A stretch of 64,000 nt of DNA from Maratus speciosus (Eukaryota > Arthropoda > Arachnida > Araneae > Salticidae), in NCBI GenBank assembly GCA_963932465.1, contig OZ010790.1, positions 97,494,363 through 97,558,362 of the forward strand. The letters run 5' to 3'. Position numbers and translations under genes: made by a program. The notes under the pieces were generated by a model. The model saw nothing but the letters and a program-made list of their open reading frames with translations. It did no database searches and had not been told where the DNA came from. Every line of letters begins with the position of its first letter. Positions within the stretch are counted from its first letter, which is position 1. This document shows, piece after piece, positions 42,640 to 52,919 of the stretch.

Positions 42640-43930
42640 TCTGCGACCATTTAATGAATTTCGCGTTTTTTTCGCGATCTTTTGACGAAATTCACTTTTT
42701 TTTCGTGACCTTTTGCAAAATCTGTTTTTTCACGATCTTTTGACGAAATCTGCGTTTTTTCCGCGATCTTTTCACAAGATTGAGTTTTTTTTTTTTTTGT
42801 AATTTTTTAACGAAAGTTGTGGGGGTTTTTCGCCATTCTTTGAAAATATTTGCATTTTTTTCAAGATTTTTTGACGAAATTTGCGTTTTTAGGCGATTTT
42901 TTGACGAAATTTGCGTTTTTTCTGCGATCTTTTGATGAAATTTGTGTTTTTGCCACAATCTTTTCACAAAATTTGCGTTTTTTCCACGATCTTTTGACGA
43001 AAGTTGCGTTTTCTAAGCGATTTTTTTTTTTTACGAAATTTGCGTTTTTTTCCGCGATCTTTTTTCGAAATTTGCGTTTTCTCTGCGAGCTTTTCACGAA
43101 ATTTGTGTTTTTCCCGCGATCTTTTCTCGAAATTTGTGTTTTTTCCGCGATCTTTTGATGAATTTTGCGTTTTTTCCGCGATACTTTGAAGAATTTGGTT
43201 ATTCTTTTTCGCGATTCTTTGTCGTATTTTGCGTTTTTTCTGCGATCTTTCACGAATTTTGCGGGTTTTTTCGCGATCTTTTCACGAATTTTGCGTTTTA
43301 TACACGATCATTTCACGAATTTTGCGTTTTTCCGCGATACTTTGAAGAATTTTGTGATTTTTTTTTGGCGATTCTTTGTCGAAATTTGCGTTTTTTCCGC
43401 GATCTTCTCTCAAAATTTGTGTTTTTCCGCGATCTTCTCTCAAAATTTGTGTTTTTCCGCGATCTTTGACGAAATTTGCGTTTTTCCGCGATCTTTTCAC
43501 GAAATTTGCGTTTTATTTGTGATCTTTTCACGAAATTTGCGTTTTATCCGCGATCTTTTCACGAAATTTGTGTTCTATCTGCGATCTTTTCACGAAATTT
43601 GCGTTTTTCCGCGATACTTTGAAGAATTTTGTGATTCTTTTTCGCGATTCTTTGTCGAACATTGCGTTTTCCTGCGATCTTTTCACGAATTTTGCGTTTT
43701 ATCCGCGATCTTTTCACGGAATTTGCGTTTTCCGCGATCTTTTCACGAAATTTGCGTTTTTCCGCGATACTTTGAAGAATTTTGTGATTCTTTTTCGCGA
43801 TTCTTTGTCGAAAGTTGCGTTTTCTCCGCCATCTTTTCACGAAATTTGCGTTTTTTCCGCGATGTTTTGACGTAATTCGCATTTTTTACGTAGTCCTTGG
43901 GCGAAATTCACCTTTTTTTTCGCGATTCCC
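42640..43930 (-). repeat. 30-31 bp minisatellite, locus 3 (about 40 units), higher-order
   Basis: On the plus strand units read CGCGATCTTTTCACGAAATT then TGCGTTTTTTC; the minus strand has the same sense as locus 1. A variant block (GATACTTTGAAGAATTTTGT, then TTTTCGCGATTCTTTGTCG) recurs near 43180, 43340, 43615 and 43770, a higher-order pattern. Period 30-31 bp, so frames shift from unit to unit; the open frames of up to 236 codons are by-products. Confidence 0.92.
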
Positions 43931-45014
43931 AGCTTTTAAGCTTTAGTGAAAAACTTTCCCAGCTTCGTTCTTTGACCATGCGCTGAAGAAAACTCCCGTT
44001 CGGAAAGAAATCGCTAGTTATTCAGAAAGTAGGTGAAATAGGAGAGAGGGAGAAAGATTGATTGCCGCGCGGCATTCTTATTTCTTCCTAAATAGATTCC
44101 AACACAACGAAAGTAGTACCCCCCCCCCCCCCCGATTTCTTTTTGCTTTCACATCAATATGCACTTTTTTTTTTTTTTTTTTCCAAAAAGAAAAGTAGCA
44201 TTTGTCTTGAAATGTTCTGCAGCACATCTCATTGTTCTGCGACGTACGTCGCACTTTTAAGCATATTCTGCTTTGGGGAACCTGACATAAACGGACACAT
44301 GTCAAAAACTTGCAAACCCTGTAATTATTACTAATACTATATACTAATTATACAATACAGTAATAGTGAATTTTAAATGTGACATTTAATGTGAAATTTT
44401 ACAGGTCACTGTAAGTCAGAGTTCGCAAAAACCCGGGTTTTTTTGAAAAAACCCAAACCCACATGGGTTTTTTCATGAAAAACCCAATTTTCCCCGGGAA
44501 AAATCGGGTTTTTTCAAAAGTACAATATATGTAATATGTATTCTATATTATTTATATATTATATTTACTATACATTGTCCCCTTGTATACAATATAATTG
44601 TAATACTATTTTACAAGTTATAAATTGCATAAATTATATGAATTTAAATTAAGTGTCAGTGTTTCTCACAAATTAGTTTTAAATATAATAGAAGATAAAA
44701 AATTGTTAATTTGCTTTAAAATCAAATAATGAATAGAATATTAATATTTAAAATATATAAGTAGGAAGAAAAAAAGGGGTAAACTAGTCAGATGTGACAA
44801 TTCCAAAACTTTCCTCTATCTCATACATGTTAATAATTCAAAATTCGCTATCCCAGTGCCTCATCTATGCCCATCATGAGGATTGTAAAATATAGGTTCA
44901 TTGAATTGGATGCATTTAACAAGGAGATGTAAGTATCAATTGTTTCAAACAAATCATTGAATTTTGGAACCCACCCTCTTAGATGTCCACAACCAAAATT
45001 TCCAACCCAAACAG

Positions 45015-46238
45015 CAGGGACCCGGAGCTGGAGCTGGAGCCCGGAGCCGGAGCGCTCCGGAGCTGTGTTTTCCCTGGAGCTGGAGCCGGAGCTGGAGCTC
45101 TAAATTTTCCCCAGCTCCAGGGCTCCTTTAGTTTTTAATATTCTTTTAAATCTTTTTTTTTTTTTTCAGTCTTTTAAATTTCTAGGCTTAAAATATTTTA
45201 ATTACAGTAGAAGATCTTTATAACGCGATTCTATATAATGCAATTCTCCATATAACGCACAACTTCTCAGATGTAAACAATGAATTTTGCAGGTAAGAAG
45301 CACCTGGAATCCCACATCGTAAAAATTGCTACTCTCTAGAAAACTACATTTGATACATTAATTCAACTTTATCTCCTTAATTCAAAACTTTTTAATGAAA
45401 AAAAATTGCTATTATTGCAATAAATATTATATTTTTGGAAAGGAGTAATATAATGAATGATTGGGTCCAGGTATAGTTGGACCATGTTTATAAAATAAAC
45501 AATATAAAATGATCATATAATGCAAAAATTTATAATTTGGATAATTCCTGGTGACAAGAAGTGCAGTATAAAGATACTCTAATGTATTTTGGTATGTTTC
45601 AGATTATATGGTCGTGTTTATAAGGTAAATTTAATGATGCGTGAAATGTGATTCATATAATGCAAAATTCTATATAACGCTCAACCTTGCGTTTTTAGGT
45701 TTGCGTTATAAAGATCTTCTACTGTACATCATTATTCAGTATTTTAATTATATCATTTTTTAGGTTTTTATTATTATTATTAGAGAAGGAAACCTTCTCG
45801 AAACATGATAACACTACTTTACTTCTACTTTCTACTTGAACTAAGTGACAACACTATTCGAAAACAAATATGGCCGCCTGTTGTTTGCATGTGTAGTTGT
45901 ACAATTTTGGCTGTTTGAAAAGTGTAGAAGAAATTTAAGATTTTTGTGTTTAAAATTCCACCAAACTTTCTATTTTAAAAGCAAAAGCTAAAAGATGTCA
46001 TACTTTCTGAACAAGCATTTGAAGTTTGATGAGAAGAAAAATGCATTTTGTCAGATCTTTAATGAAGGTAGAAAGTATTTGTGAGCAAAAAATTAAATGT
46101 GTAAATTAAAATCTGCAACTCAAAAAAGCGCGAAGTCGGAGCCGAGTTGGAGCCGGAGCCGGAGCTGGAGCCACAGTATTTTCTCTAGGAGCGGAGCTGG
46201 AGCTGGAGCATCAAAAATTGTTCGGCTCCGGGTCACTG
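45015..46238. mobile_element. hAT element with perfect TSD CCAAACAG and GGAGCTGGAGC repeats
   Basis: CAGGGACCCGGAGCTGGAGC at the left, GGCTCCGGGTCACTG at the right; CCAAACAG at 45007-45014 and 46239-46246. Subterminal arrays of GGAGCC/GGAGCT hexamers lie at both ends. Near 45990-46130 a broken frame (MSYFLNKHLKFDEKKNAFCQ) looks like the start of a BED-finger hAT transposase. Hosts a Tigger MITE. Confidence 0.9.
45205..45724. mobile_element. Tigger-type MITE, 520 bp
   Basis: CAGTAGAAGATCTTTATAAC and its exact complement at the two ends, both next to TA. Several TATAACGC words inside. No coding sequence. Confidence 0.9.
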
Positions 46239-46249
46239 CCAAACAGTAT

Positions 46250-46915
46250 AAAATCAACACCTGTTGTTCAATTTACATCCAAGTCTAATAAGGATCTATT
46301 TACATGAAAATGAAACAGAATATTAAGTTTGATTAAATTATGTGCATTAGTTTTTGAGATATAGATTTTGCAAAAATCGTGAAAAATTGAGCATATCAAC
46401 ATTACCTGCTGTGCAATTTACACCTAAACCTAATTGGTAACAGCTTACATCAACGTCTAACTGAATCTGAAGTTTGAAGAAAATCCATGCATTAATTCTT
46501 GAGATATTGCGGAAATCATACAAAATTCAGTACAACAGAGCCACTGTTGGGTGATATTCATCAAAAACTAATCAACACCAGTTTATATCAAGGTCTAACT
46601 GAATCTAAATTTTTATTCAATTCCATACATTAGTTCTTGAGGTAAGAGTTATTGCTGAAATCATGAAAAAAAAATAGCATAACAGCGCTACCTGTTGGGC
46701 GATATACACCAAAACTTGATAAGCAACAACTTAACTTGTAACTGAATCTGAAGTTTGATGAAAATCCGTGCATTAGTTCTTGAGATAAATGCAGCGTAGC
46801 AGAACCACCTAATGGGCATTATACACCAAAAGCTAGTCAGCATCAGTGTACATCAAGGTCTAACTGAATCTAAAGTTTTGTGAAATTCTGTGCATTAGTT
46901 CTTGAGATAGAGCAG
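46250..46915. repeat. Tandem repeat, about 130-145 bp units, 4-5 copies
   Basis: Each unit has CATCAAGGTCTAACTGAATC, then GTGCATTAGTTCTTGAGATA, then ACAGCGCTACCTGTTGGGC and ACACCAAAAACTA-like words, with 15-25 percent drift. It occupies the middle of the hAT at 44417-47434. Confidence 0.8.
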
Positions 46916-47642
46916 CACCCACAAAATTTTTGTCAGATATTTTCTAAAAACCATCAAATCGTCTTCAGGACCTTTTTAAAACGTATAAATCCGTCGTAAA
47001 CTGGAAGTTGAAATTTTTCACAAATTAAATACTTCTTGTAAAGATAGAAGAAAGTAAAAATACATATCTTTTATTTTCATGAATATAGTTCATTTGAATT
47101 TTTTATATAAAGACATTCTTATGATATTGCCTTTACCTATAATTACGTACTATGTATGTATGTATGTTGCCTACTATGTTCTATGTTTGTTAGTAAAGTA
47201 TTCCAGTGTGCTAAAATACATTTTTATTTTACTTCGGGTGTTTATGTAATAGCTGTTATATATTAATTTTTTTCAAAATTAACTGAAATGACTTAAATTC
47301 ATTAAATGTATATGTTTAAAATTTTAAATATTTCTGAAAATTGAAAAAACCCACATTATGGGTTTTTTCAAGTGGGCCCATTCTGAAAAAACCCACCGGG
47401 TTTTTTCGAACTGGGCCCAGCCTTGCGAACCCTGCTGTAAGTATTTGAGGTTTTTGACATGACGGTTTAAACCGCAGTTTAAACCGTCAAAAACCTGCCA
47501 ACCCTGTTTACACACCTAGAAAAAATCCAAGATGGCAGTTGCGGGACCATATAACATCTGGTCCAAAAATTCCTTAAGGGTGTCCATTACTGGCACATCT
47601 ACCCCATATATTTTTATATTATATACAAAGTACTTATGATTG

Positions 47643-48005
47643 CAGAGTTTCCCCCAGGTTTAAAAAAGGCAGGGTGCTGCTTGTGGGAAAAGGGCACTTT
47701 TGGATTCCAAAGGGTATATTTTGGATTCTTAAGGGCATTTCGTGAAATTTTTAAAGGCATACTTTTGATTTTTAAAGCTACTTTTTAATATTTAATAGAC
47801 AGAACACTATTTTAAAGACAGCAATGAGTCAATTTTTAATATGCAAGTAAATTTTTTAATAAACAAAGGAGTAAATTCACTTTTTACAAATGGGGGCAAC
47901 AAGGGAGCTAATTTTTTTAAATGAGGGGCAAGAAGGGTGCTATTTTGTAAACCTAAGGACAGGCAGGGTGCAGCACCCTCCTGAAACTGTCTGGGGGAAA
48001 CTCTG
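47643..48005. mobile_element. 363-bp hAT-like element, 6-bp TSD TGATTG
   Basis: CAGAGTTTCCCCCAGG at the left, CTGGGGGAAACTCTG at the right; TGATTG at 47637-47642 and 48006-48011. Copy 2 of the unit reads TTATGATTGTATAT uninterrupted at 48815, so the 6-bp duplication is certain. Inside, GGGTGCT and AAGGGC words recur. Confidence 0.9.
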
Positions 48006-48064
48006 TGATTGTATATAAAAATAGACAAATGGCTTCTTTACATTAAATAAATTGCATAGGGGCG

Positions 48065-48877
48065 GTAGAAGTAAATCATAACTTTATATTAAAAAAAAAT
48101 ATATTTTTAATTCGAATAATAGCAAATTAAAAAGCTTTCTTCCGAGTTCAAGGTTAAATAACAAACATTCACGTGATTCACTTTTCATAAATAGCAAATC
48201 ACAATGTTTCACATGGCTTACAATAAAAATCCTTTTCAAGATCAGGGTTGAAATAATTGCTGCATTAGCGTAACATTTTGGCATGGTGTCCATATAACGG
48301 AAAAGTACCATACTTTGGTACTTTTCGGTTAATCAGGGGCCAGTGTTATACATACATGTATATGTATATATACTAATGTGTATGTGTATATATATATATA
48401 TATAACACTGGTACGCGGCTAACCGAAAAGTACCCATATTTTTTGTAGGGTGTCCATTACTGGAACAGAGAGTGTCTAATTTATTTCTGTTATTCACACT
48501 TAAATTCAGGTTCACATTGGGAAATGAGACTATGAGAATGGTTAAATATTGTTGATAGGGCTTTGATGCTGTATATATTCCCGCGGCCGCAATCTTAGAT
48601 GCTTTGATATTTGTTGGCGATTTTCTTTAAGCCTGACATACGCATAAATTGCTGCTTGGCGACATTTACTATTTGGTGGAAAAGGGATTTACGCACCAAG
48701 AAAAGATCCAAGATGGCGGTCGCGGGACTATATAACATCTGGTCCAAAAATTCCTTAAGGGTGTCCATTACTGGCACATCTACCCCATATATTTTTATTT
48801 TATATACAAAGTACTTATGATTGTATATAAAAATAGACAAATGGCTTCTTTACATTAAATAAATTGCATAGGGGCGG
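48065..48877. repeat. Copy 2 of the tandem unit, empty-site version
   Basis: Collinear with the parts of copy 1 that are not inserted elements. It contains the Merlin-like GGTGTCCATATAACGG (48286), a TATA microsatellite between inverted AAAGTACC/GGTACTTTTCGG arms (48310-48440), then the 440-bp segment with GGGTGTCCATTACTGG twice. No gene. Confidence 0.85.
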
Positions 48878-49140
48878 GGGGTGATGCTTGTGTTATGGAA
48901 CAGTGAATAGATTGCCAGGAAATATGTATGAAAAAATTCCTTCTCTTGCCTAGTTCACTTTCCCTGTCTCGCCAAGGCCTCAATAAAAGAAAAAGTCAAA
49001 GACAAGTATCGAAATATCAAAATATAAACTCTTTCCATTCCAAACATTCAGGAAGGGATAAAGGAAACATGGCTTTAATTGGAATAACAATAACATAAAT
49101 GTTGGAATAATAATAGCATAAAAATTCTCTACTTTCTTAC

Positions 49141-49322
49141 CCAACCAGAAGAAATACCATAATGGCCATAAAGAAGTAATTAGTCTGATAATAAAGTAGA
49201 TTGCTGCAAACACGATTTGACCATTTATCTATATCTTTAAAATTCGGAACTTGAAATCTTGCTGACTCCAATAAAAAGTCATCAAGACTTCTAAGAGGTG
49301 CAATTTCAACCTCAACACTCAT
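49141..49322 (-). CDS. ARL6IP5: ARL6IP5 (PRA1 family protein 3), coding exon 1
   Basis: ATG at 49322. The protein starts MSVEVEIAPLRSLDDFLLES and continues FKDIDKWSNRVCSNLLYYQT, the diagnostic start of ARL6IP5/JWA (I-A-P-L-R, then W-x-N-R-V-x-S-N-L-L-Y-Y-Q-T-N-Y). It enters the first hydrophobic segment (FFMAIMVFLLVG) and stops at a splice donor GTAAGAAAG (intron from 49140). 60 codons plus two bases; the phase fits exon 2 at 13113. This start is chosen because the family begins within a few residues of the I-A-P-L-R motif. Conserved host gene, no sign of decay; its product is an ER membrane protein. Confidence 0.95.
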
Positions 49323-49800
49323 ATTTTACAATCAAAAAGGAGTTATAAGATTTCAAGGGCGTGCACAAGATTTAAAACAATAAATAGTTATAGTCAATCA
49401 GTTAAACACTTTAGAATAAATATTTTAGCAATGATTAATAAAACCAGATGTTATTTTTCTCTTCTTTAATGTAAAATAAATACGTGTAAAGTCCATTTGC
49501 ATCAGATAAAGAAATCTCGGCATCAAATCAAAACAATAACAATATGTGTGGGATGGGAAAGAATAACTTGGAATGAACGGTTTTAAATTCACGTTGAAGA
49601 AGAACGATTCGTTTCCAAAGCATAGGGCCGCGAAATTCTAAAATGGAGGGCCAAAATCACAGTCAGGTGAAATCCAAGCACTTTATTGGTCATTGAGTCG
49701 TGTCCTTTCCAGAGAGCAATCTCTAGCGCTAGGGGAAACGTCGAATACTCCCTTTTCCCAGAAATAAACATGTCGGCAATTTTGAAGTGAATTTTTTCTG
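49323..49800 (-). promoter_or_regulatory. ARL6IP5: Presumed 5' UTR and promoter of ARL6IP5
   Basis: Upstream of the ATG on the minus strand. 49580-49780 is less A/T-rich than its surroundings and has a CCAAT box on the minus strand (TGACCAATAAAG, near 49690). No clear TATA box. The start site cannot be fixed from sequence alone, and an upstream non-coding exon is possible. Confidence 0.35.
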
Positions 49801-50908
49801 TTTCATTTAAAATAAACCATCGAAATTAACTCAAGATATTTTGATGACTTTTTATAAAATGGGAATGAAAGATTTCGATTTTAAGCTGTAAAAAATTTTA
49901 AATAATATGGCAAGTACTTTTTTAGTTAACGAAAATTAAAAATGAAACTTGCATTTTTTTTTTCCTTATGTTACTTTTAAAATCCAAAATAAAACAAATA
50001 TTCGCACCTTTTTGTAGAAAAATTAATAACTAACTTAGAATACTAAAAACTTTCAAAAATTTTTGCCTAATGGAAAATCTCTCTATTCTAAAAAAAAAAA
50101 GTAACTACCGCTGTCACCGCCGCCGGTTTTGAATTTTTTGTGACCGGAGGTCTTTCTTCGCTAATATCAAGAAAAATAATGCATACAAAAATATGAAAAT
50201 CGGTGGTTTTATACAGAAATGTTTGATAAACACGCTGATGCAGACAGTTTTCAAATCGAAGAATTATTTTAAGAGATATTTAATGATAAAGTTGCACAAA
50301 ATCGTTCCACTAAAAAAGTGTTATAGCAGCAAAAACTATACATGGCAGTGTAATCATTTTTAGATCATTTTACGCGTTAGAATTTGCCGGAGTGCAGATT
50401 GCATAATTTTTTAGTTTTGACTCATTTTTTCAGGTTTTATTTCTATTTTAAATTCAAATTTTCAGCATTTCTAGAAATATTTTTTACAGATTTCAGAAAA
50501 TTGTACTAATTTAAACTGTTGCAACTGTATAAAAAGCGCAAGCAATAATGTTTGCTTCAAATTAAAAATTTATTTACACGTGACTATTATAAACAGGAAA
50601 AAAACTTTCAAATTAGAATTAAATAATGGACCACAAGCATTACTGACGTCATAAAACGTCACGATGGATTATAGCCAATCAGCTTCTCGATTTATCCCAC
50701 AAGCCCTCATCAAAAGCCAATCAAATACCCCAATGCTTGTGGGAAACATTGCGAGCTCCACCCAATGCGCGTGGTCAATTACGTATAAAAAGCAGGAATT
50801 TATTAAAAATTACGTCATAAAAAGTATACACTTGAATTTTAAAAGAGAAAGGATATTGTAAAATAATAAATTCATTAGCATGCGTTATAAGTCTTAGGAG
50901 AAATTACG
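49801..50908. other. Intergenic, with a CCAAT/TATA cluster
   Basis: Mostly A/T-rich with no gene. At 50670-50800 on the plus strand AGCCAATCAG, AGCCAATCAA, ACCCAATGCG and GGTCAATTACG precede ACGTATAAAAAG, an arrangement like a core promoter, but no recognisable transcript unit follows before the hAT at 50909. Confidence 0.35.
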
Positions 50909-51148
50909 CAGGGGCGCGCCTGAGTCGTTAGGCGCCTGTGTGCAAAACTTCAGCTTGCGCCCTATATCGCTCTCTGAAAAACTATCGTTTCATAAAAACT
51001 TACATGCGATCACAAATGAAATCTTACAAAATATAGTATAATTTTAAAATATATATAAACTAGAGAACAGGAATTCTGCTTTTTTAGAATGTAGTGTCGC
51101 CCCCGGCATTTCCATTACTTCATTTTTTTCTGATGGACTGATGGTTTC

Positions 51149-51338
51149 TATTATTATGAAACAGCCATTATAAATGAAGTGTTCGGTGAAGATGAAAGAG
51201 CAGCCGTAAAAAGTTTGAACACTTATTTTCTGGTCAGAATGGGGGGGGGGGGGGGATGGCCATAATTTTTTTTTACGGCTGATCTTTCATCTTCACCTAA
51301 CACTTCATTTATAATGGCTGTTTCATAATAATAGAAGC
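51149..51338. repeat. 66-bp inverted repeat around a G-run
   Basis: CTATTATTATGAAACAGCCA ... GCAGCCGTAAAAA at 51149-51215 is repeated inverted at 51271-51338 with few mismatches. The loop holds G14 at 51241. It would fold into a long hairpin if transcribed. Confidence 0.85.
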
Positions 51339-51344
51339 CACCAG

Positions 51345-52585
51345 TTAGAGTCCTGCATCGGGTCGGGTTACCCGCTTTGACACGACCCGCGGTTCGGGTC
51401 GGGTCGGGTCGGGTTGGCTTAAAAATATTTTGGTTCGGGTCGGGTTGGCTTTTTTACTCTTGTGGGTCGGGTTCGGGTTGACCCGCTTTTTTAAAAGAAT
51501 GTGAAAATATTTTTTCCCGTTAAAAGCCTTTATAAACCGCAGATCAAAGTTTCACAAAAGCAAAATGTATCCCTGTCTGTTTTGCATTTAGTCATCCTTT
51601 CACCAGTCTTCGAAATAACAAACTGCATTACATTTTTATCGTATTTTAAAAATACAATACGCAGCAAAATGCTAAATGGTCCTTCCTGTCTATCAAATGA
51701 ATAATTTAATTGTGGTGATACGCGATGCAGTATGTTAGACGGGAAAATTTTCAAAATAATAAATGCTGATAAACTAAAGGCAGATGGCCACTTGTGTAAA
51801 ACAAGGTGTATCGTTATAAATGGAACTTTTGAAACTGCAACTAATTTTAAAGCATATTTAAAGATTAGATTTTTTGTTTTATACCATTTAGAGTCCTGCA
51901 TCGGATCGGGTCAAAGGTTTCACTATAGTTGAATATTAAAGAATATAGATTTGTTCATTCTTCACTGTAAAACATAAAAATGATATTAGAGAATTAGAGG
52001 TCTGCACGGGCCGGAATTACCAGGCCCGGAAACGGCCCTCCCCGTCCCGTCCCATGTAAAACTTAAAAGTTTGGCCCTAGCCCGGCAAGGCCCGTTTATA
52101 ATTTTATCGGCTTCGTCTAAATATTTATATCGGGCCGGTAGACCTGCTTAATTGCATCTATCGGCCCGGCCTGGCAGCGCCGTTCATTTTTTTTATGCCG
52201 GCCCGGACCGTTTATTTTGTTTGTCAGCCCGACCCGTTGAAAAAACTGTCCTAATAAAGCGGCCTGGCCAGTTTGAAATTTTGCCGACCCACCGCGGCAC
52301 GGTACCGGCCGCGACCAGTGCAGACCTCTATTAGAGATACGTAGATAATTTTTCATAACGGTATTAAAACATCATTTGCTTTCTTTAAATCGCGGGTTCG
52401 GATCGGGTTGCGGGTTGAAATATTGCGGGTTCGAGTCGGGTGCGGGTTGATATACTTCGGGTTCGGGTCGGGTTGCGGGTTGTCTGAAATTATTTTTGCG
52501 GGTTCGGGTTGGGTTGCGGGTTGACTTAAAATGGAATTTGCGGGTTCGGGTCGGGTTAATAACTCGGTTAAGCGGAACTCTACTG
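51345..52585. mobile_element. Element with CGGGTCGGGT subterminal repeats
   Basis: The left end, TAGAGTCCTGCATCGGGTCG, is followed by CGGGTCGGGTT repeats; the right side (52388-52560) has the same words, CGGGTTCGGGT and GCGGGTTG, and ends GCGGAACTCTA. Probably a hAT-type element, but left and right ends match only loosely and no TSD was found. The word AGAGTCCTGCATCGG recurs at 51891. Hosts the element at 51994. Confidence 0.5.
51994..52330. mobile_element. 337-bp hAT-like MITE with CCCGGC-rich interior
   Basis: TTAGAGGTCTGCACGGGCC at the left, GTGCAGACCTCTA at the right; flanks TTAGAGAA and TTAGAGAT (7 of 8 identical). Interior full of GGCCCG/CGGGCC words, an island of high GC in A/T-rich DNA. 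Confidence 0.78.
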
Positions 52586-52919
52586 CAGTACAAAACATAT
52601 TTCAATTTTTAGACTGAAAACACACGTTTTATTTTATGTAAAATGACGCTTAAGAATTCCATATTTACGATCTACTCTTAAACATCTACATTAAAACATG
52701 CATAGCACATTACTATCACGAAATAATGCACAAATGCAGCAAAAAGATTCCGTCATTCAAGAAAACCGAAAAAAAAAAAAAAACCTTGCTATCTAATGAT
52801 TCATAGATACTTACAATTAAATATAGTATATAATAGCTCCATTGTTTTAACAGAAATCATTCGTTTATATATTTTTTTCAAAATAGCACTTATTTTAATT
52901 ACATTTTCTTTCGGTTGTT

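Larger units (their letters stand above)
40839..44278 (-). mobile_element. Transposon with CCCCAAAGCAGAATA ends, TSD AACCTGAC
   Basis: 15-bp inverted ends CCCCAAAGCAGAATA. Perfect 8-bp AACCTGAC at 40831-40838 and 44279-44286. 3440 bp. On the minus strand it carries, from its 5' side: a C15-16 run (44118), the minisatellite (42640-43930) and a two-frame transposase-like gene (42400-40978). The 8-bp TSD suggests hAT or a relative, but the ends are not CAGGG-like. Confidence 0.85.
44417..47434. mobile_element. hAT element with perfect TSD CTGTAAGT
   Basis: CAGAGTTCGCAAAAACCCGG at the left, CAGCCTTGCGAACCCTG at the right. CTGTAAGT at 44409-44416 and 47435-47442; copy C reads CACTGTAAGTATTTGAGG uninterrupted. 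Both ends repeat GGGTTTTTTC and AAAAAACCC. It hosts a further hAT and a tandem repeat. No transposase seen. Confidence 0.93.
39267..47506 (+). mobile_element. hAT family copy B with TSD TTTACACA, heavily nested
   Basis: CAGGGTTGGGTTTTTGACAT at the left, AAAACCTGCCAACCCTG at the right. TTTACACA at 39259-39266 and 47507-47514. Host sequence is 39267-40305, 40502-40838, 44287-44416 and 47443-47506; the rest is three insertions, each with its own TSD. Copy C (55371-56902) shows all three sites empty. Confidence 0.93.
14939..48064. repeat. Copy 1 of a tandem 0.8-kb unit, swollen to 33 kb by insertions
   Basis: Begins GTAGAAGTAGATTATAACTT and ends TTGCATAGGGGCGG. Every part of copy 2 (48065-48877) is found in it, in order and in the same orientation: 14939-15188, 16613-16650, 38948-39266, 47507-47642 and 48006-48064. 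All else in between is inserted DNA with target duplications. See the findings. Confidence 0.85.

Noticed and set aside
43165..43875. Open frames of up to 236 codons rich in F, R, D across the minisatellite (also 2891-3621 and 34706-34951)
   Set aside because: They follow the 30-31 bp repeat through shifting frames; the unit just lacks stop codons in several frames. No known domain.
51360..52560. GGGTCGGGTT repeats considered as telomere-like
   Set aside because: The unit is not an arthropod telomere repeat (TTAGG) and it is confined to the subterminal parts of one element.
52353..52605. Proline/arginine/threonine-rich frames on the minus strand
   Set aside because: Translation of the CGGGTCGGGTT subterminal repeats of a transposon, not a gene.
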